Below are positions 12,561 to 24,890 of a stretch of 64,000 bases of DNA, piece after piece; position 1 is the first letter of the stretch; every line of letters starts with the position of its first letter. This DNA comes from Rhyacophila brunnea. Taxonomy: Eukaryota > Arthropoda > Insecta > Trichoptera > Rhyacophilidae. The translations under genes and the position numbers were made by a program. Under the pieces are notes generated by a model that was given only the letters and a program-made list of their open reading frames with translations, searched no databases and had not been told where the DNA came from. The stretch spans positions 2,046,001-2,110,000 of the forward strand of contig JAGYXB010001324.1 in the NCBI GenBank assembly GCA_022495005.1, given 5' to 3'.

Positions 12561-14184
12561 AATTTAACCTAATAGTACCTACACATGGAAGATATGAGCA
12601 TGTAGAGGCCATATAAAAAATTGTAAGCTAATACAAAACTGCCGAATATTCAAAGTGAAGAGATCTTCAAGTTAGCAGTATGACACCCCAAAGTTTCTAA
12701 ATGCAACAAAATTGGTCTTTGTGGCGACCAGGTCGGATGGTCCGATAGACCCAACAGCTGGTTGAACCGGCTTGAAGAGTTCTTCCCTTTTCGTACACAT
12801 TTTAGCACATTCTATAGGAAATTATCCTATATAATTTTGAATAACAGCTAATTACTAGGAATACACCAGCGTATTTTTATAACGTGTTTCCGAAAAAACT
12901 CTAAATAAAATATAAAAAAACCAAAAAATCTGAATTAAAACATATTATAATATCTTCGATTTTTCGTGAACCATTCTAAGTGAACGAGATGAAACAAAAA
13001 ATGCAACCAAAATAAATATTATAAATGCGATTTAAAAAAAACAGAAATCAAATATGCAAGTGATGCTCCATTTTCATTTAGTTCAGTGAACATAAAAGTC
13101 ATAAAACATTAAATGGTTGATAAAACAAAGACATCATTCAGTGTTCAAAGGATGCCCCAAGGTCTGCGTTGCAGCTTCGTTGCATAATCAAAATGGTTAT
13201 TATTTTTTTAATGAGACCGTAACAATCACCACAAATGACGGCTCTGAGAAATACCTGTGGGAAATTACGAAAAGAACAAACTTACCGAAAAGTTGTTAAA
13301 TCACTTTTTTAAATATGTATGTCTCAATTTAGGCACATCAATAAACTGTTACGGAATATACTTAATTTTTTTTATAGAATAATAATTCATTGTTTTTCTT
13401 TTCCATCTTTTGGTTTATACATTTTTTAGTGGATTTTATAGTTTCTAATTTTGTGCATTCCGTTTTCCCATGTTCTTCTCCACCTGACCACTTTCTAAGA
13501 ACTTTGAAAGTATTTAGAATAATATGTTCCATTCTAATAACATAATCCAAATAGTTTTCGTTTCAATGCAATTTGTATCCTTATTTTTAGGATTCCAAAC
13601 ATAATCTCGTACATTTTTTGTTTGTGTCTGGCTGTGTGTGATCTATCCTGGATTCTAATATGTCATAATAATTTATATTAGGAACATTTTGTAAATTCAA
13701 GTTTATCTGTATGTATATTTTTTTTCATTACCGGATTATTTTTAAATAGAAAATTAAGTAAACATAAGTATTTTTTTCTTCAGATGTATCTATAACTTCA
13801 GTTCTTTTTTGCTCGACTATTTGTTTCGGCGATTAGCGCTGCAGAACTATTCATAATAATATATATAAATAAGTTTTACCTTAAAATTGATATCAATAAC
13901 TTGACATAAAACTTAATGGTGAGTTTTCACCACATTCTAACTAAACTTTGAAACTTATTACTTTAGTTTAACTTCGAAGCGGGCTGGTTCTTTCCATACA
14001 ACAACTAATTTTATAATGGCTATACTAAACATTTCATAAGTCACCCTAAATATTCACTAATTGGTAAATACTATTAATTATAATATTATTCAACTCAGCG
14101 CATTCTCTTGATTTTTACTTAGTTTTAAATAACTGATTATTAAATCAATATCATTATCTTTGGTTCTGCAATTTTTGGCTTCCT
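12561..14184. other. Unassigned AT-rich stretch
   Basis: A GC-richer patch at 12718-12785 gave no recognisable protein or RNA. The rest is AT-rich and empty as far as I can see. Confidence 0.4.
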
Positions 14185-14456
14185 CTAGAAACATTCTCCA
14201 TCCTGGCAGACTCGTTTACGCCGCTTTCCATATACTTTAGCCAGTGTCCTCAAATCCCTAGTGGTGAAGTCTATAATCTCAGTTTCAGCCTCAGCAGTTT
14301 CTTGCTCTCCGGGGATGCGTGACTATCCCGCCTTGTTGGTAGCTCTTCTGCCAAACAAGCAAACCCAGTTTTACGTAAACCGTCGCGAGTGGCCCGATCG
14401 ATATATGCACGTGAACTGATCGATCAAATTAAACAGGCGGGTACCACAGGTATTTA
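14185..14456 (-). pseudogene. Coding-like relic, orientation uncertain
   Basis: This 270-bp island is clearly richer in G+C than its surroundings. On the minus strand it can be read as SRAYIDRATRDGLRKTG (14370-14420) onward to about 14310 and then, after one frameshift, as EIIDFTTRDLRTLAKVYGKR ending at a TAG at 14185-14187. On the plus strand 14330-14456 is also open (SSSAKQANPVLRKPSRVAR and on), with a donor-like CAG/GTATTT near 14450. Minus gives the longer reading and uses more of the island. I do not recognise the protein. It may be a retroelement ORF1 fragment or part of a host gene. Confidence 0.3.
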
Positions 14457-17400
14457 AAATAAAATTCCTAATTTTTGAAAGCTCATTTCATTTATCACTA
14501 AGAATTCATTGTCAATTTAAATATTCAGTTTATAGAATTCAGCATTGCAGAATATTTTCTTGAGTTAACAGAAAAAAAGGTTTAAACTCTTCAAATGAAA
14601 TATTACAATTTTATTTTTCAAGCATTTTAAATTATCATAAGTATTAAACGCATGATATTTTTTTAAATATTTTTTTATCCAACGGAATTTAAGAATGTCG
14701 CAATTTATTAAGCACTTCAAGATGTAAAAACTACCAACTAGTTAATTTCGTCATAATTACAATAAGACGCACTTATTGGGTAAAGCACATTGGCGTGAAT
14801 CCATTGGATATTCAAGTCCCTTCGGACAGTCTTTTTCCGAAGATTTTATCAATTATATCTATATATTTATAAATAAAGTAGGTATATATCTGAGGTATTT
14901 TCAAATTATGTATGTTCAAATAATTTTGGTTAAAATATATTGTTATTCTTATATTACAAGCATCATGCTTTTACATTATTATTTTATGGCGTATAATATA
15001 AACAACCTTATTATTTAGTAATTAAAACTGTGGCCACAGTGCAGGTACAATGATAATTATCAAATGCTCGTTAATTTTGCGAGGAAGACTCTTTTGAGTT
15101 AATTAATGTCTGGATGTGTAGCCTCATTGCCGTCAGTAGGTAGTAGTCATTGTTTGGGGTTTATAGGACCTAAACACCGAACACGGGCATAAACTCAAGT
15201 CTGCTTTTGACATTTCTTTGAAAAGAAGCTCATTATGGTAGAATGGCTATTACGATAAACTCCCCATATAGTCTAATATTATATTTCACGCTTCCTTTAA
15301 TACCTGAGTACTGCTAATGTGGGCTACTGTAATATGAAGTCATTTATTTTAGTGATAATTCTAGAACCTAAGTCACTTTCTAATAATCTATAGTATTATT
15401 AATCGTCTGTCATGATTTTTCTTCTCTCAGCGCACTCTTCTTCCAAAAGTTGGCGACCAAATTGTGGGACATCTTCGTATCCTGGTCCAGTTATATTAGA
15501 TCACCGACGGTTTAAACATTGAACGACATAATCACTAGATGTTGCGTTTTTACCCTTATATGCCTCGCACAGGAGTACTGCTTTCTACCCTTTTTACGGT
15601 GGGCGTGCGAAAGGATCAAAGTCAGCGGGCAGCTTTACAAAGGATGCGACGTAGCTACGAGTAGGTATCACCTTATACCAATGCTTTTACTACCATATAC
15701 ATTTTCATGCATTAAAGAATATTATAATATATCTCATTACGTAAAGTATAGCCGTAATATCCAGCCTTTTGTGGTCGATGGTAGCTTTAAGTTATATTGG
15801 CGTATAGGCTTTATTGTGAGCTACTTGATCGTTAAAAATTCCAAACGCTCAAGGAAACTTTGTAAAAGAGTGTTTTATTATAACAGCCAATGTCATATTT
15901 ATATTTTATGCTTCAATTTTGTACAAACATTGTTTTTTTGTTTACTACGGATGTATAGTTGAGTTGCTTAATCGCAAAACCTATTTTAGAAGATTTTTCA
16001 ATGAAATTAGTCTTGAATGTACGCAGGTGCTCTATCGAAAGATGTACCTATCAGTTTTTCCAATCGTGAATTTTCAATTCCGTAGTGTTTCTTTAAAAAT
16101 TCAAAAAATATATATTAAGGTGAGTCGTAAGCTCTCTCTGAGTATAAAAATAACGAGTTACACAGCCTTATCTACGTAGTCGACCAATTAGAACGTCGCG
16201 GTTTAGCAAATAATTAAATCTCTATACAAACGCATCAAAACATTATGACTCTTTAACCGCACTCAGTGAAAAGGTCTTAATTTTGGTCTAATTTTTTTTA
16301 CTAGTAAGTTAATAATGGATGTATCTTTAGTTACTGGAATGCGATCTCAACCAAGAGAATCAAATAAGCATTTGGTGAATCCAGATCGTATATACTGATC
16401 GTATATTGACGTATATACGTATATACTGATCATGCCAAGAGAAATGTTTCGTGGTAGGTATTATACTATTATAAGATGATAATTTGATAATATAAAATAG
16501 TTTAAATTCTAATAAAAAGATTACAAGTTTTAACATAATTTGGTTTGTATCAAAAATATAATAATTATTATAGGAAGTCTCCTTTAAAAAAATATTTTTA
16601 ATCGATTTATAAGTGGTAACGTAATTTCGACTAAGCGAATCCATACGTTTTATCAACTTCCCAGTCTGGATTACTAACGCTCTGCGTAAACAAGGTCACT
16701 TCGAGTAATTGTCTCACAATCTACGGTCATAGTAAATGGATGCTAACAGTATAATATTATGTGTGAAGCTTTGATCGCTACACCCTACTCAGTAACTTAG
16801 TGAAGTTCGGGGCTAATTTAGCTTAAAATATGATTCTGCTGCTTATGAGCCAATGAGAAACCTTCGAATAATGCATCATATAAAATTTACCCGTAATAAT
16901 GCAACACATCAAATTGAAAAATAAACTTTTTAGAGATTTTATCAGCATTTTACTGCAAGTTATGAATGTTACCCTCGAGGATAATAGATATAAATCATTT
17001 AATATAATGTTGACTCGTATTTGAATAACTATGTACATAATGTCAAAATATTTCATGGAGATGACTATCATGCATGAAAAAATATTTTGTGTCGTAATCC
17101 TGTTATGAATGGCGCAATTAATTATTATATGAAATGACAAATGTTAAAAACAAAATATTATGATTAACAATTTACGGATGACAGAAATATATATTTTTAT
17201 TTACGAAGCTTTACATTTTAACGTTTTCAACTTATACACCCTAATTTTTGGCGTAATATTTTAATGTGTACTTATGTTTATAACTGATAAAACAAATTCA
17301 ATATATTGTACACACTTTTTCACAAAATCGAAGATTTCAATCTCATCGAATTTACTAATGTCAAAGAATTGAACAAAATTTAATCATCATTTATCTTTAT

Positions 17401-17902
17401 CAATTCACAATATTTTATTATTGGTTGCTATTATTTCTAAAGAGGCAAGTAGACTGTATGGAATGAGGGTGTAATTACGACCACAAGAAACTGGGGTACG
17501 GGAAGTGTAGATTAACTGATATACGATAAAGTAACACGGATCTTGATATGATCGGTGGTTCTAGTAGTACCTATGGCAGGATATGAATTGTATTTAAGGC
17601 ACGTGTATTAAATATTTAGTATTAGAAAATACGATACACATTTTGATTTTGATCAGCGTATTAGTATCATAGGTTTATTATAAATGGTAACGCGCGGTAA
17701 TTTTGTTCTATCCTATTCGAATTAAATTCAGAATTTTATTGTTAGTTTATTTGAAATATTTACTTTTTATAGAAACTAATTTATTGTTACCTAATTTCAT
17801 ATAAACATAAATTATAACTATAGACCCAATAATATTGCAGTTTTTGTATCTATCTGAAATTATAATATAAGCATCAATTTGCTCTATTCGTCGTGATTAC
17901 CA
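14457..17902. other. Long stretch without a supported gene
   Basis: The longest frame is 147 codons at 15519-15962 (plus), Cys/Tyr/Phe-rich with no family resemblance; I do not call it a gene. A short minus-strand open stretch at 15420-15505 (YEDVPQFGRQLLEEE) looks protein-like but is isolated. 16385-16435 holds imperfect repeats of GTATATACTGATC. Confidence 0.4.
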
Positions 17903-18215
17903 TATGAAGCGCCTAAAATGAGAAAAAATCATATCTACTTAATCTTTGAACTTTATGTACATATTTATTATTTAATTCGTACATTCTAAAGAGTATTTTG
18001 GCTTAGTCATTGTAGAGGTATTTGAAATGCACACCCAACCATATTAGCGGGTTTTGAAATTTACCCTAAATCATGTATCGACGGTTTTTAGCGTTTTCTA
18101 AAGTTCAATATTTAGCCATCATAATATAGGTCACAAAAATAACCATTTAAATACATACCTAACTCAACATTTTTCAAAAACCGTTTTAGGGGGTTTTGGC
18201 ACTAGGCGCTTCATA
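17903..18215. mobile_element. MITE with 11-bp inverted repeats and TA flanks
   Basis: The left end TGAAGCGCCTA at 17905-17915 is exactly complementary to TAGGCGCTTCA at 18203-18213. Both ends are flanked by TA. The 309-bp interior is AT-rich with no coding frame. Short inverted repeats plus a TA duplication point to mobilisation by a Tc1/mariner-type transposase. The arm wording differs from the other TA-flanked MITEs here, so it is a separate family. Confidence 0.65.
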
Positions 18216-19336
18216 TATTATGTGCATTTTGTATGTAGAAAATTATTGTGGTATTATTTATCGCAAGTCAAGATAGACGTTAAATAATCGCTTATTTTCA
18301 AGTCAATGAGTCACAATCACGGCACTGAGTACAAGAGTATACGATAGTGATTCTGACAAGACGTTATCTTCATAACATATGTTTCATTTAAGTTCTAACT
18401 GGATGAGTGACTTTGACGTCACTTGATTATAATATTATATTGCGTCATATGTTATTTTGAATAATCTGCATGCTATTATTGCAAGTTTGGTATATTACAA
18501 CGGCAACGTCTGCACTCTGGAGCAACTCAGACTTTCCGTCCAATTTCATTAAAGTTATATCAAACTGCTCAAAATGTTGCCGCAACGGGTTTGATAATGC
18601 GACAAAGCATGCTGCAATAACGTGTACCAGATATAATATTACGTAAGTGGTAGAGACTGCAATATCAAAATATATTTTTAATTATATGAATCAGGTTGAC
18701 ATACAAAATACGGAATATTAATTTACCTACTTATGAAGCCATATAAAATAAATATAATAAATAGGTTTTTTTTTGTTTTTTTTTTTTATATGTATCATTT
18801 TTTTAGCGTTTTGAAAAAAAATTATACCTACCTTTCAACCATGATTTAAAAAACTAATATAAGAATGTTATTGAATTTATATTGCTAATAGATATTAGTT
18901 TGCTATAATTATGACTGAAAGAAACACAATACCACCAATATTAAGGCTATACCTAAGTTGGGGCATGGTCTAAAAAGATCGTCGCTAGACGATGCACGGA
19001 TTGCGGGTCGCGGGTGCAAATAACGCGTGTGAACGAAATATAATTTGTCTTATAAATCCAACATGCGTCCATTTAATGTTATGTTTATTGTTCTATTAGT
19101 AACAATAATAATATATTCATTGACATGTTTTCTTTTTCAAGTAAATGGGTAACGTTTTTAGTCATCTTTACACGATTTAAGAATTAATACCCCCATCACC
19201 ATTACGAAAAAAATTGACGTATTGACTCCTCGACGTTGGCTCTCCGAATGCCAGCGAGTCCAAAATTTCGTCGCGCCTATAGTTGAAAATTATTTGCCGT
19301 TTCACTGATGTATCGTCTTAATATGTATTCACATTA
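18216..19336. other. Unassigned stretch
   Basis: GC-richer patches at 18490-18630 and 18960-19030 show no recognisable coding, repeat or RNA signal. Confidence 0.4.
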
Positions 19337-19527
19337 GGCGGCTCTCGTGGTGCAGTGGGTAAGGCGCTGGCCTTCCACCCGAGAGTTCTGTGTTCGATTC
19401 CCGGTCATGACAAAAATATTGATGTGTTTTTCTCAAAGCCTGGTTATTTGTGATTGTTCAAAAATTACTAACAAACCACCGTGTACGAAAAATCAAGGAC
19501 ATGGTTATTAATAATTCTAAAAAAAAT
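19337..19527 (+). mobile_element. tRNA-derived SINE (family B), complete
   Basis: The head is tRNA-like: an A box TGGTGCAGTGGG at 19348-19359 and a B box GTTCGATTCC at 19392-19401, spaced as in a polymerase III internal promoter. An unrelated body of about 120 bp follows, ending in an A-rich tail at about 19518-19526. The head also reappears truncated at 35301-35350. SINEs of this kind carry no protein and rely on a partner LINE. The partner is not identifiable because the tail is a plain A run. Confidence 0.8.
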
Positions 19528-19615
19528 ATGTATTCTCATGAAATGCTGTGAGTATATCAAAATAATGAAAATATCATTAATTTCATTCACATTATGCACT
19601 ACCAAAAAATAAGTA

Positions 19616-20287
19616 TTAAGGGGGGACATGCTCGTCGAAGGTCAAAATTGAGTTTTTATTGTATTTTCAAACCGTGATCCTGGACACTCCTTAAACGTTG
19701 TAGATAATCTATTTATATAATTTTGAAGCCTTATTATCCTTTATAGTTATTTTAAACATTTGATGACTGCATAAAGTATTTTTGTTACATAAAATAGTAT
19801 TCTTTTAAACCTCTCGCTCTAATGTTTTAGAATATAGTCATATTTCGGTACATAACTGTGCAGTGGTGTTAAGGATTTTTTACATTTATTAATTTTTAAA
19901 CGCATTTATAAAACCATTAGCATAATTCATTACGAGATAATTTTTGTAAAATATTCACGATAAAAAATTATATTGATAATCTCTGTGATCCCAAATTTGA
20001 CAAGAATTAGGCATTTTATTATTCAAAAAATCAGCAAGATTAACACATTTGAAGATGATTCTAAAGATACTTATTATAAGCTATGTCTTTGACCATTCAA
20101 GTGTGATAAACATCTTATGAATAATGATTGCTTTATAATAATTATTGACCTAAGAATAAGGTAGTGTTTTTTTGAAATACGCCATTTCTTTTGTCATTCC
20201 CCAGTGGTTAAGCTACAACATACTGCCGTAGCCATAAATTGACAAACTATAATTGAAGTAGGAAGTAAAATGATATTAACGCGCGTT
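19616..20287 (+). mobile_element. Solo left arm of the giant foldback element
   Basis: After TTAA at 19616-19619 the element starts GGGGGGACATGCTCGTCG and follows the left arm of the full palindrome at 38244-38922 very closely to the GCGCGT near 20286. There the homology stops abruptly, about 20 bp short of the loop. The right arm is absent. This copy preserves the terminal G run that the 38-kb left arm has lost to substitutions, so it helps define the true element end. No coding frame. Confidence 0.88.
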
Positions 20288-21290
20288 TTATAGGGTAGAC
20301 TTCAGGAATTTTTTCCTATTATTTTACACAAGATACATTCCTACATTATTGATGCTAGTATAAAATTCTTAATTATTATTAAACATAATTTAGATATCTT
20401 TGCATACATCCATGGATGGGATTTCCACCGAGTACATTAAGTACTTCAATATTATTTTAGATAACTACAGTAATAGTATGTTTGGCAAAACTATATCCTG
20501 TACTAATGTGGACCCATACGGTCGTCTGGAACGCTGCTAATGCTAATGATAAGCTAGTATTTGCCCATAACAAATATTATGGCCAAATAATAGCATATCT
20601 GTATCATTATCACAAGCGCAACAGCTTGTGCATCACAACGTCCCCTAGACGTCCTTCTCTTACCAAACACTTTGACCATGGAAGCACGGATACTCGATAA
20701 AGGCTAAAAAATCTATCACTTAACTATTTAATTTCATCCGATTTGTTTTGAATTTTAAACAATGAGAAATATAGTGGATATTTATTACGAAATAATAATA
20801 AAATTATTATACCAAACTCAATTTCGGCAGTAATATCCACAGAATAACTCTCCTTTTGGGGAATAAGTCGGAACCGGTTTCTGACAGTCTCATAAACTAT
20901 AATTTAATTTGATAATACGTATTAAATTTGATTTTATTCTGTATGTCAAAATTAGATAAGTAATCGATTGTCCCAAACATCTTCCCTGTATATAGTTTGC
21001 TTGTTGAATTACAAGAAACGATAACGCAGGTGTGTCGCTAGATTTCAAAATTAGCCAATTCCACCTTTAGGTATTTATTACTTTTTTGTGAATTGTTGAA
21101 GAACTACTGCTTTCTAACAGTTCTGCATTATCGAAATGTGGAATTTATTAATTTTAAATATTCTTTAATCGAAATAATATAAACTTTCACCCTTGTGACT
21201 ATGTACTTGAGAAAAAAAAACTGTTTTTCTCCTATTCATCCATTATGAACTTGGCTGATTTTGAAATCTAGCGACATAGATACCAGTGGT
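20288..21290. other. Unassigned stretch
   Basis: An open frame at 20482-20700 has no recognised family. Nothing else seen. Confidence 0.4.
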
Positions 21291-21820
21291 AAAGGGTGAA
21301 GGAGAGCTGTGGAGATCCAACATAAATCATGCAGACTAAACTTTATCAGAACATAATTATTGTTTTCATTGAACTAACAATATAATTTGGAGATAGTGTC
21401 GAAAATTAATTAAATCCCGCGTAAATTAAGCCATAATAGAAAACAGACAAAAATATTCATGTGCCTATAAACAATCTCAAATTTTCCCATTTAATAATAT
21501 ACAATTTAAAATATTTTATATAAAGAAGAACGTTTTTTTATCTATTATGGCTTGGTTTTAAAACCAACCACTACCGTCTATAAAAAAATTTGCTCTTAAT
21601 TCAAAAAAAAATAATAAGTATTGCTGACAAAGTGTACACTGTTTTAATCGGATCTCTAAAGCCAAACTCAACTATTAAGGGTTAGCATAGATAGTACTTA
21701 ATTTAATTTTAAATGGTATCACCACCATCTATCTGAAATTTGTATTCTTTGTTCAATGAAAACAAATGACTATGACTGACAAAGTGCACTATTTATGTCA
21801 GCACAGCCTACCTCCACCCT
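21291..21820. mobile_element. Inverted-repeat element, ~530 bp
   Basis: The left arm (about 21291-21375: GGGTGAAGGAGAGCTG at the outside, TTGTTTTCATTGAAC at the inside) pairs with the complement of the right arm (21751-21820: outside GGGTGGAGGTAGGCTG, inside TTGTTTTCATTGAAC). The arms have diverged, at perhaps 70-75% by eye. The interior has no coding frame. A related left-arm copy lies at 33550-33725. The class is unknown, and I could not fix the target duplication. Confidence 0.6.
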
Positions 21821-22410
21821 CAAATGGCAGATCATATATATCGACGCCCGGTTCATTCTCATTCGGCCTGTTGCCGAAGCAAAGTTATTGCTTGTCTACA
21901 TTAAATCAGTTTAAATATTGTTAGTTCATCACGTTGTACTGTATTATATAAAACCGTCATTCCCTACCACTTTAATTATTAAACCTGCCGTAAATCATAA
22001 TGCTAACTTGAGCTGTTCGCTAACATAACCTCTTGACGCTGAGTTTTCCCCTCTTCTATACTATACCATGCGCAGATATACCCGCGGGCTAGCTCGTACA
22101 TTTCATACGGCGCAAAGGTTAAACTCAACGTTTGGTGGTTTGAATTCGTCTCATTTTTCTATAGACATATCAGTAGGTACTTTGCTTTTATTTTAAAACG
22201 TCATAATTTCATAATAGCAGTTAATAATTTCACGTTATTTCCAATTGAAGTAGATAAACCAGATCCTGGTGTTCATTAAATAATTTCGGTACTACATAAA
22301 TTTTGTTTTTTTTTACTTTATGTATAAATTAACACAAACACCTATGTTTAAATTTTTTGATGTTATACTTCTTTTGGCGCGTTTGGGAAAACATATCAGA
22401 GTGTATCTTT
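21821..22410. other. Unassigned stretch
   Basis: No gene or repeat recognised. Confidence 0.4.
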
Positions 22411-22506
22411 GGCGTGTGATGAAGTTGCCCGCGCCGATGCAACAGATAATTTATTATTGGCGTGTGACGAAGTTGCGCGCGCCGATGTAACACATAATTT
22501 ATTATT
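22411..22506. repeat. 48-bp tandem duplication
   Basis: Two adjacent 48-bp units start with GGCGTGTGA at 22411 and 22459. They share a GAAGTTGC, a CGCGCCGATG and an AATTTATTAT block and differ at about five positions. On the minus strand the period of 16 codons gives two related 16-residue blocks (INYVLHRRAQLRHTP-like) inside an open frame from 22544 to 22329. I do not claim that frame is a gene. Confidence 0.85.
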
Positions 22507-24431
22507 TTGGTCTCAAGGATACATGCGCATGCGCATAGTGCCATTTAGTTTGTCGTTTAATACAACCAAGTAAAGAGCACGTGTTGTAAACATAACCAAT
22601 ATTGTGTCATAAAAATATATATGTTTGTAAACAGATTTCTGGAGACTAACATTTTACACTGTTCATTTATATTCATAAAACTTTATTTATATTCGAGTGT
22701 ATATTTATTTTTCATTGTAAAGATTGTGTACCAAGATTTGAGGCTATATTTATGTAAGTATTATTGATGAAAAAAAATATATATCAATAAATAAGTAAAT
22801 TTTATGAATGTTGACTTGGTAAATAATTTGAATTCATCATGGACACTTCTGAATCGATTATAACCGCTGTATGACAAAGTTGGTTTTGAGTGAGTTTTGG
22901 TCCAATATAATTATAAAATTACAATTTTCATGTGCTATATGAGACACAGATGAATCGCGTACGTTTTCATCAACCTAATCGACTGTAATATTAATAGACT
23001 CAGGTAACGACTTATTTCGTTTTGTTACGCCAAATAAGTATAACTTCTAACGCGCGTACATAAGTACACAAACCATTTTTTTTAAATCTTACTCTCTCTA
23101 TATCTTATTCTCTATAATCGTATAGGTATCTACATGAACCTTGTATCGTAATTTTCTGCCTTTCTTTACATAAATGGATATTTTACAGATTAAAAAGTAA
23201 AGCTACGAAACGTGTTTTTACTTATTCGCAGCAAATCAGCAGCCTTTTATTCATGAATATATTAAATAAACTATTGAATATTTTATTTAACGTTCAACAT
23301 TTAGCTTTTTTACGGTAATATTTATTTATCGACATAGTCAACGATATATTATATTCATTTTATTTATGTATTTTATTAAAAGGTTCATATTGGAATATTT
23401 TTTGAAAAATTAAATAATATCATAATGAATAATTATAATATCGAGACCCCAATTAAAAAATAGTTTTGTTTAATTCAGCAGTATGGCAAATACAAAAAGA
23501 CTATTTTCATTAAATTATTGAACATTGAATATATATAATATTTATATGAATTTACGTAAAATAACACCAAATACAAATGATTTTATACCCTTTTAATGTA
23601 GACATCAAGAACATCTCAAACATGTAACACATAATTTATTTTTTCACACAAAAATAAACGCACTCGAAACTCGATACTCCAATCGTGACAATTAAACAGT
23701 ATAATATTATAATTTAAAATTGTTCTGTTGCCTAGACAGCGAATTTATTATTGTCGGCCATTTGCAATTCAAAATTAAACGTCATAGTGGTAGTTGTCAC
23801 TTTAAAAATAAAAACAACGATAAATAATTATATAATTTTGTAATATCAGTTAAAGTGTACAGAAATAAACAAACGGCGTTCCAATAAGCGGTACTTTTTC
23901 TTGAGTGTGTAATTTAACAAGATAATTAAAAGCTAATCGAAGAATCTCGTTTATCACGAGTTTTTTTTTTTGTTTTGTTACACCAAAGAAGTATAACTTC
24001 TAACGCGCCATACATTTCGGCCCACCAATTTTGAAACTGTCTGCCAGAATTACTACTACTAGATCCATCAAGTGTTTGTTTCTTATTTGGTGCAGCCATT
24101 TTTTGTGGGTAGACATGAAACTGTTTGTTCATATATTAATTACCTAGTTTGGTTCTTTACACACAAATTGACATCAGAATTGCTCTGATCATATGATGCA
24201 TTCTCTTGCTATAGTAGTCTCAAGCATTGTAAATAGATCAAAATTAAATGTTCGCGGTAAGGCACCCCCCGCCGCCTGATGAGGTTAGTGCGATAATATT
24301 ATATGTGACGCATAAAGCCGCTTAAGGATTGACCTATGCAATTATGTTCACATTAAATGTAATGCTTGTTCTTTAAGAGTATTTGCCTGCTATTTTTTAT
24401 ACAATGTAATCTGTCATTTATTATAATTATA
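22507..24431. other. Unassigned stretch with a 44-bp direct repeat pair
   Basis: TTTTGTTAC(G/A)CCAAA(T/G)AAGTATAACTTCTAACGCGC occurs at about 23025-23058 and again at about 23973-24006 in the same orientation. The minus-strand open frame 23926-24132 runs through the second copy and shows no family resemblance. Confidence 0.5.
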
Positions 24432-24890
24432 GGTGTTTTACAACGTTTTTATTATCTCGTATTATTGTTTGTCCGGTGGTTATTTGTCCAGTACAAATCT
24501 TGCAATCGATTGTTAACTAACTTCCCGACTAGCTAGATATTTGAAACTTTTAGAATATATCAGAAGACGATGAGAATGCGTTCTTTTAATACTTTTAGCC
24601 ATCTTTAAGCAGATTTTTTCTTTCTTTACTTTCATTTTCAGTTAATTCTGTTTTGTATGGAAAGTTATTTTAGAAAAATCCGTAAAAAGTGAAAGGCTAT
24701 TATTGGTTGCTAAGGAGTCCTAGTAACTTAATTATTAATATATACGTGGGTAACTATGGAAACTATATTTGTTTGTTTTTATTTACTTCATAACAAGTAA
24801 GAGTTTGAGCATATTAAGCATAATAAGTCAACAGAAAATTTAAAAACGTTGTATATAAAAAGTTCTTTTTATCTTGTAATTATTTTCTCT
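24432..24890 (-). repeat. ~450-bp dispersed repeat, copy A
   Basis: Three copies occur: this one (minus), 43810-44290 (plus) and 56685-57135 (plus). Shared landmarks in order (plus sense) are an AAATTTTCTG block, a CCATAGCAACGCAC block, TTAGCAACCAATAATA, TTTCCATA(C/T)AAAACAGAATT, AAAGTTTCAAATGTCTAGC, TAGTCGGGAAGTTAGTT and ACAAACAA, with an AAAACGTTGTAA end. No terminal inverted repeat and no coding frame. Non-autonomous element of unknown class. Confidence 0.75.

Noticed and set aside
15519..15962. 147-codon open frame
   Set aside because: Composition is Cys/Tyr/Phe-rich with no motif, no splice or family support, and a frame of this length is not rare in 64 kb.
16823..17140. 105-codon minus open frame
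   Set aside because: Ile/Ser/Met-rich translation of AT-rich DNA without any domain signal.
20482..20700. 72-codon plus frame
   Set aside because: Varied composition but no recognised family, no splice signals and no neighbouring exon.
23926..24132. 68-codon minus frame starting near MAAPNKKQTLDG
   Set aside because: Protein-like at first sight, but it runs through a 44-bp direct repeat that also lies at 23.0 kb and has no homologue that I recognise.
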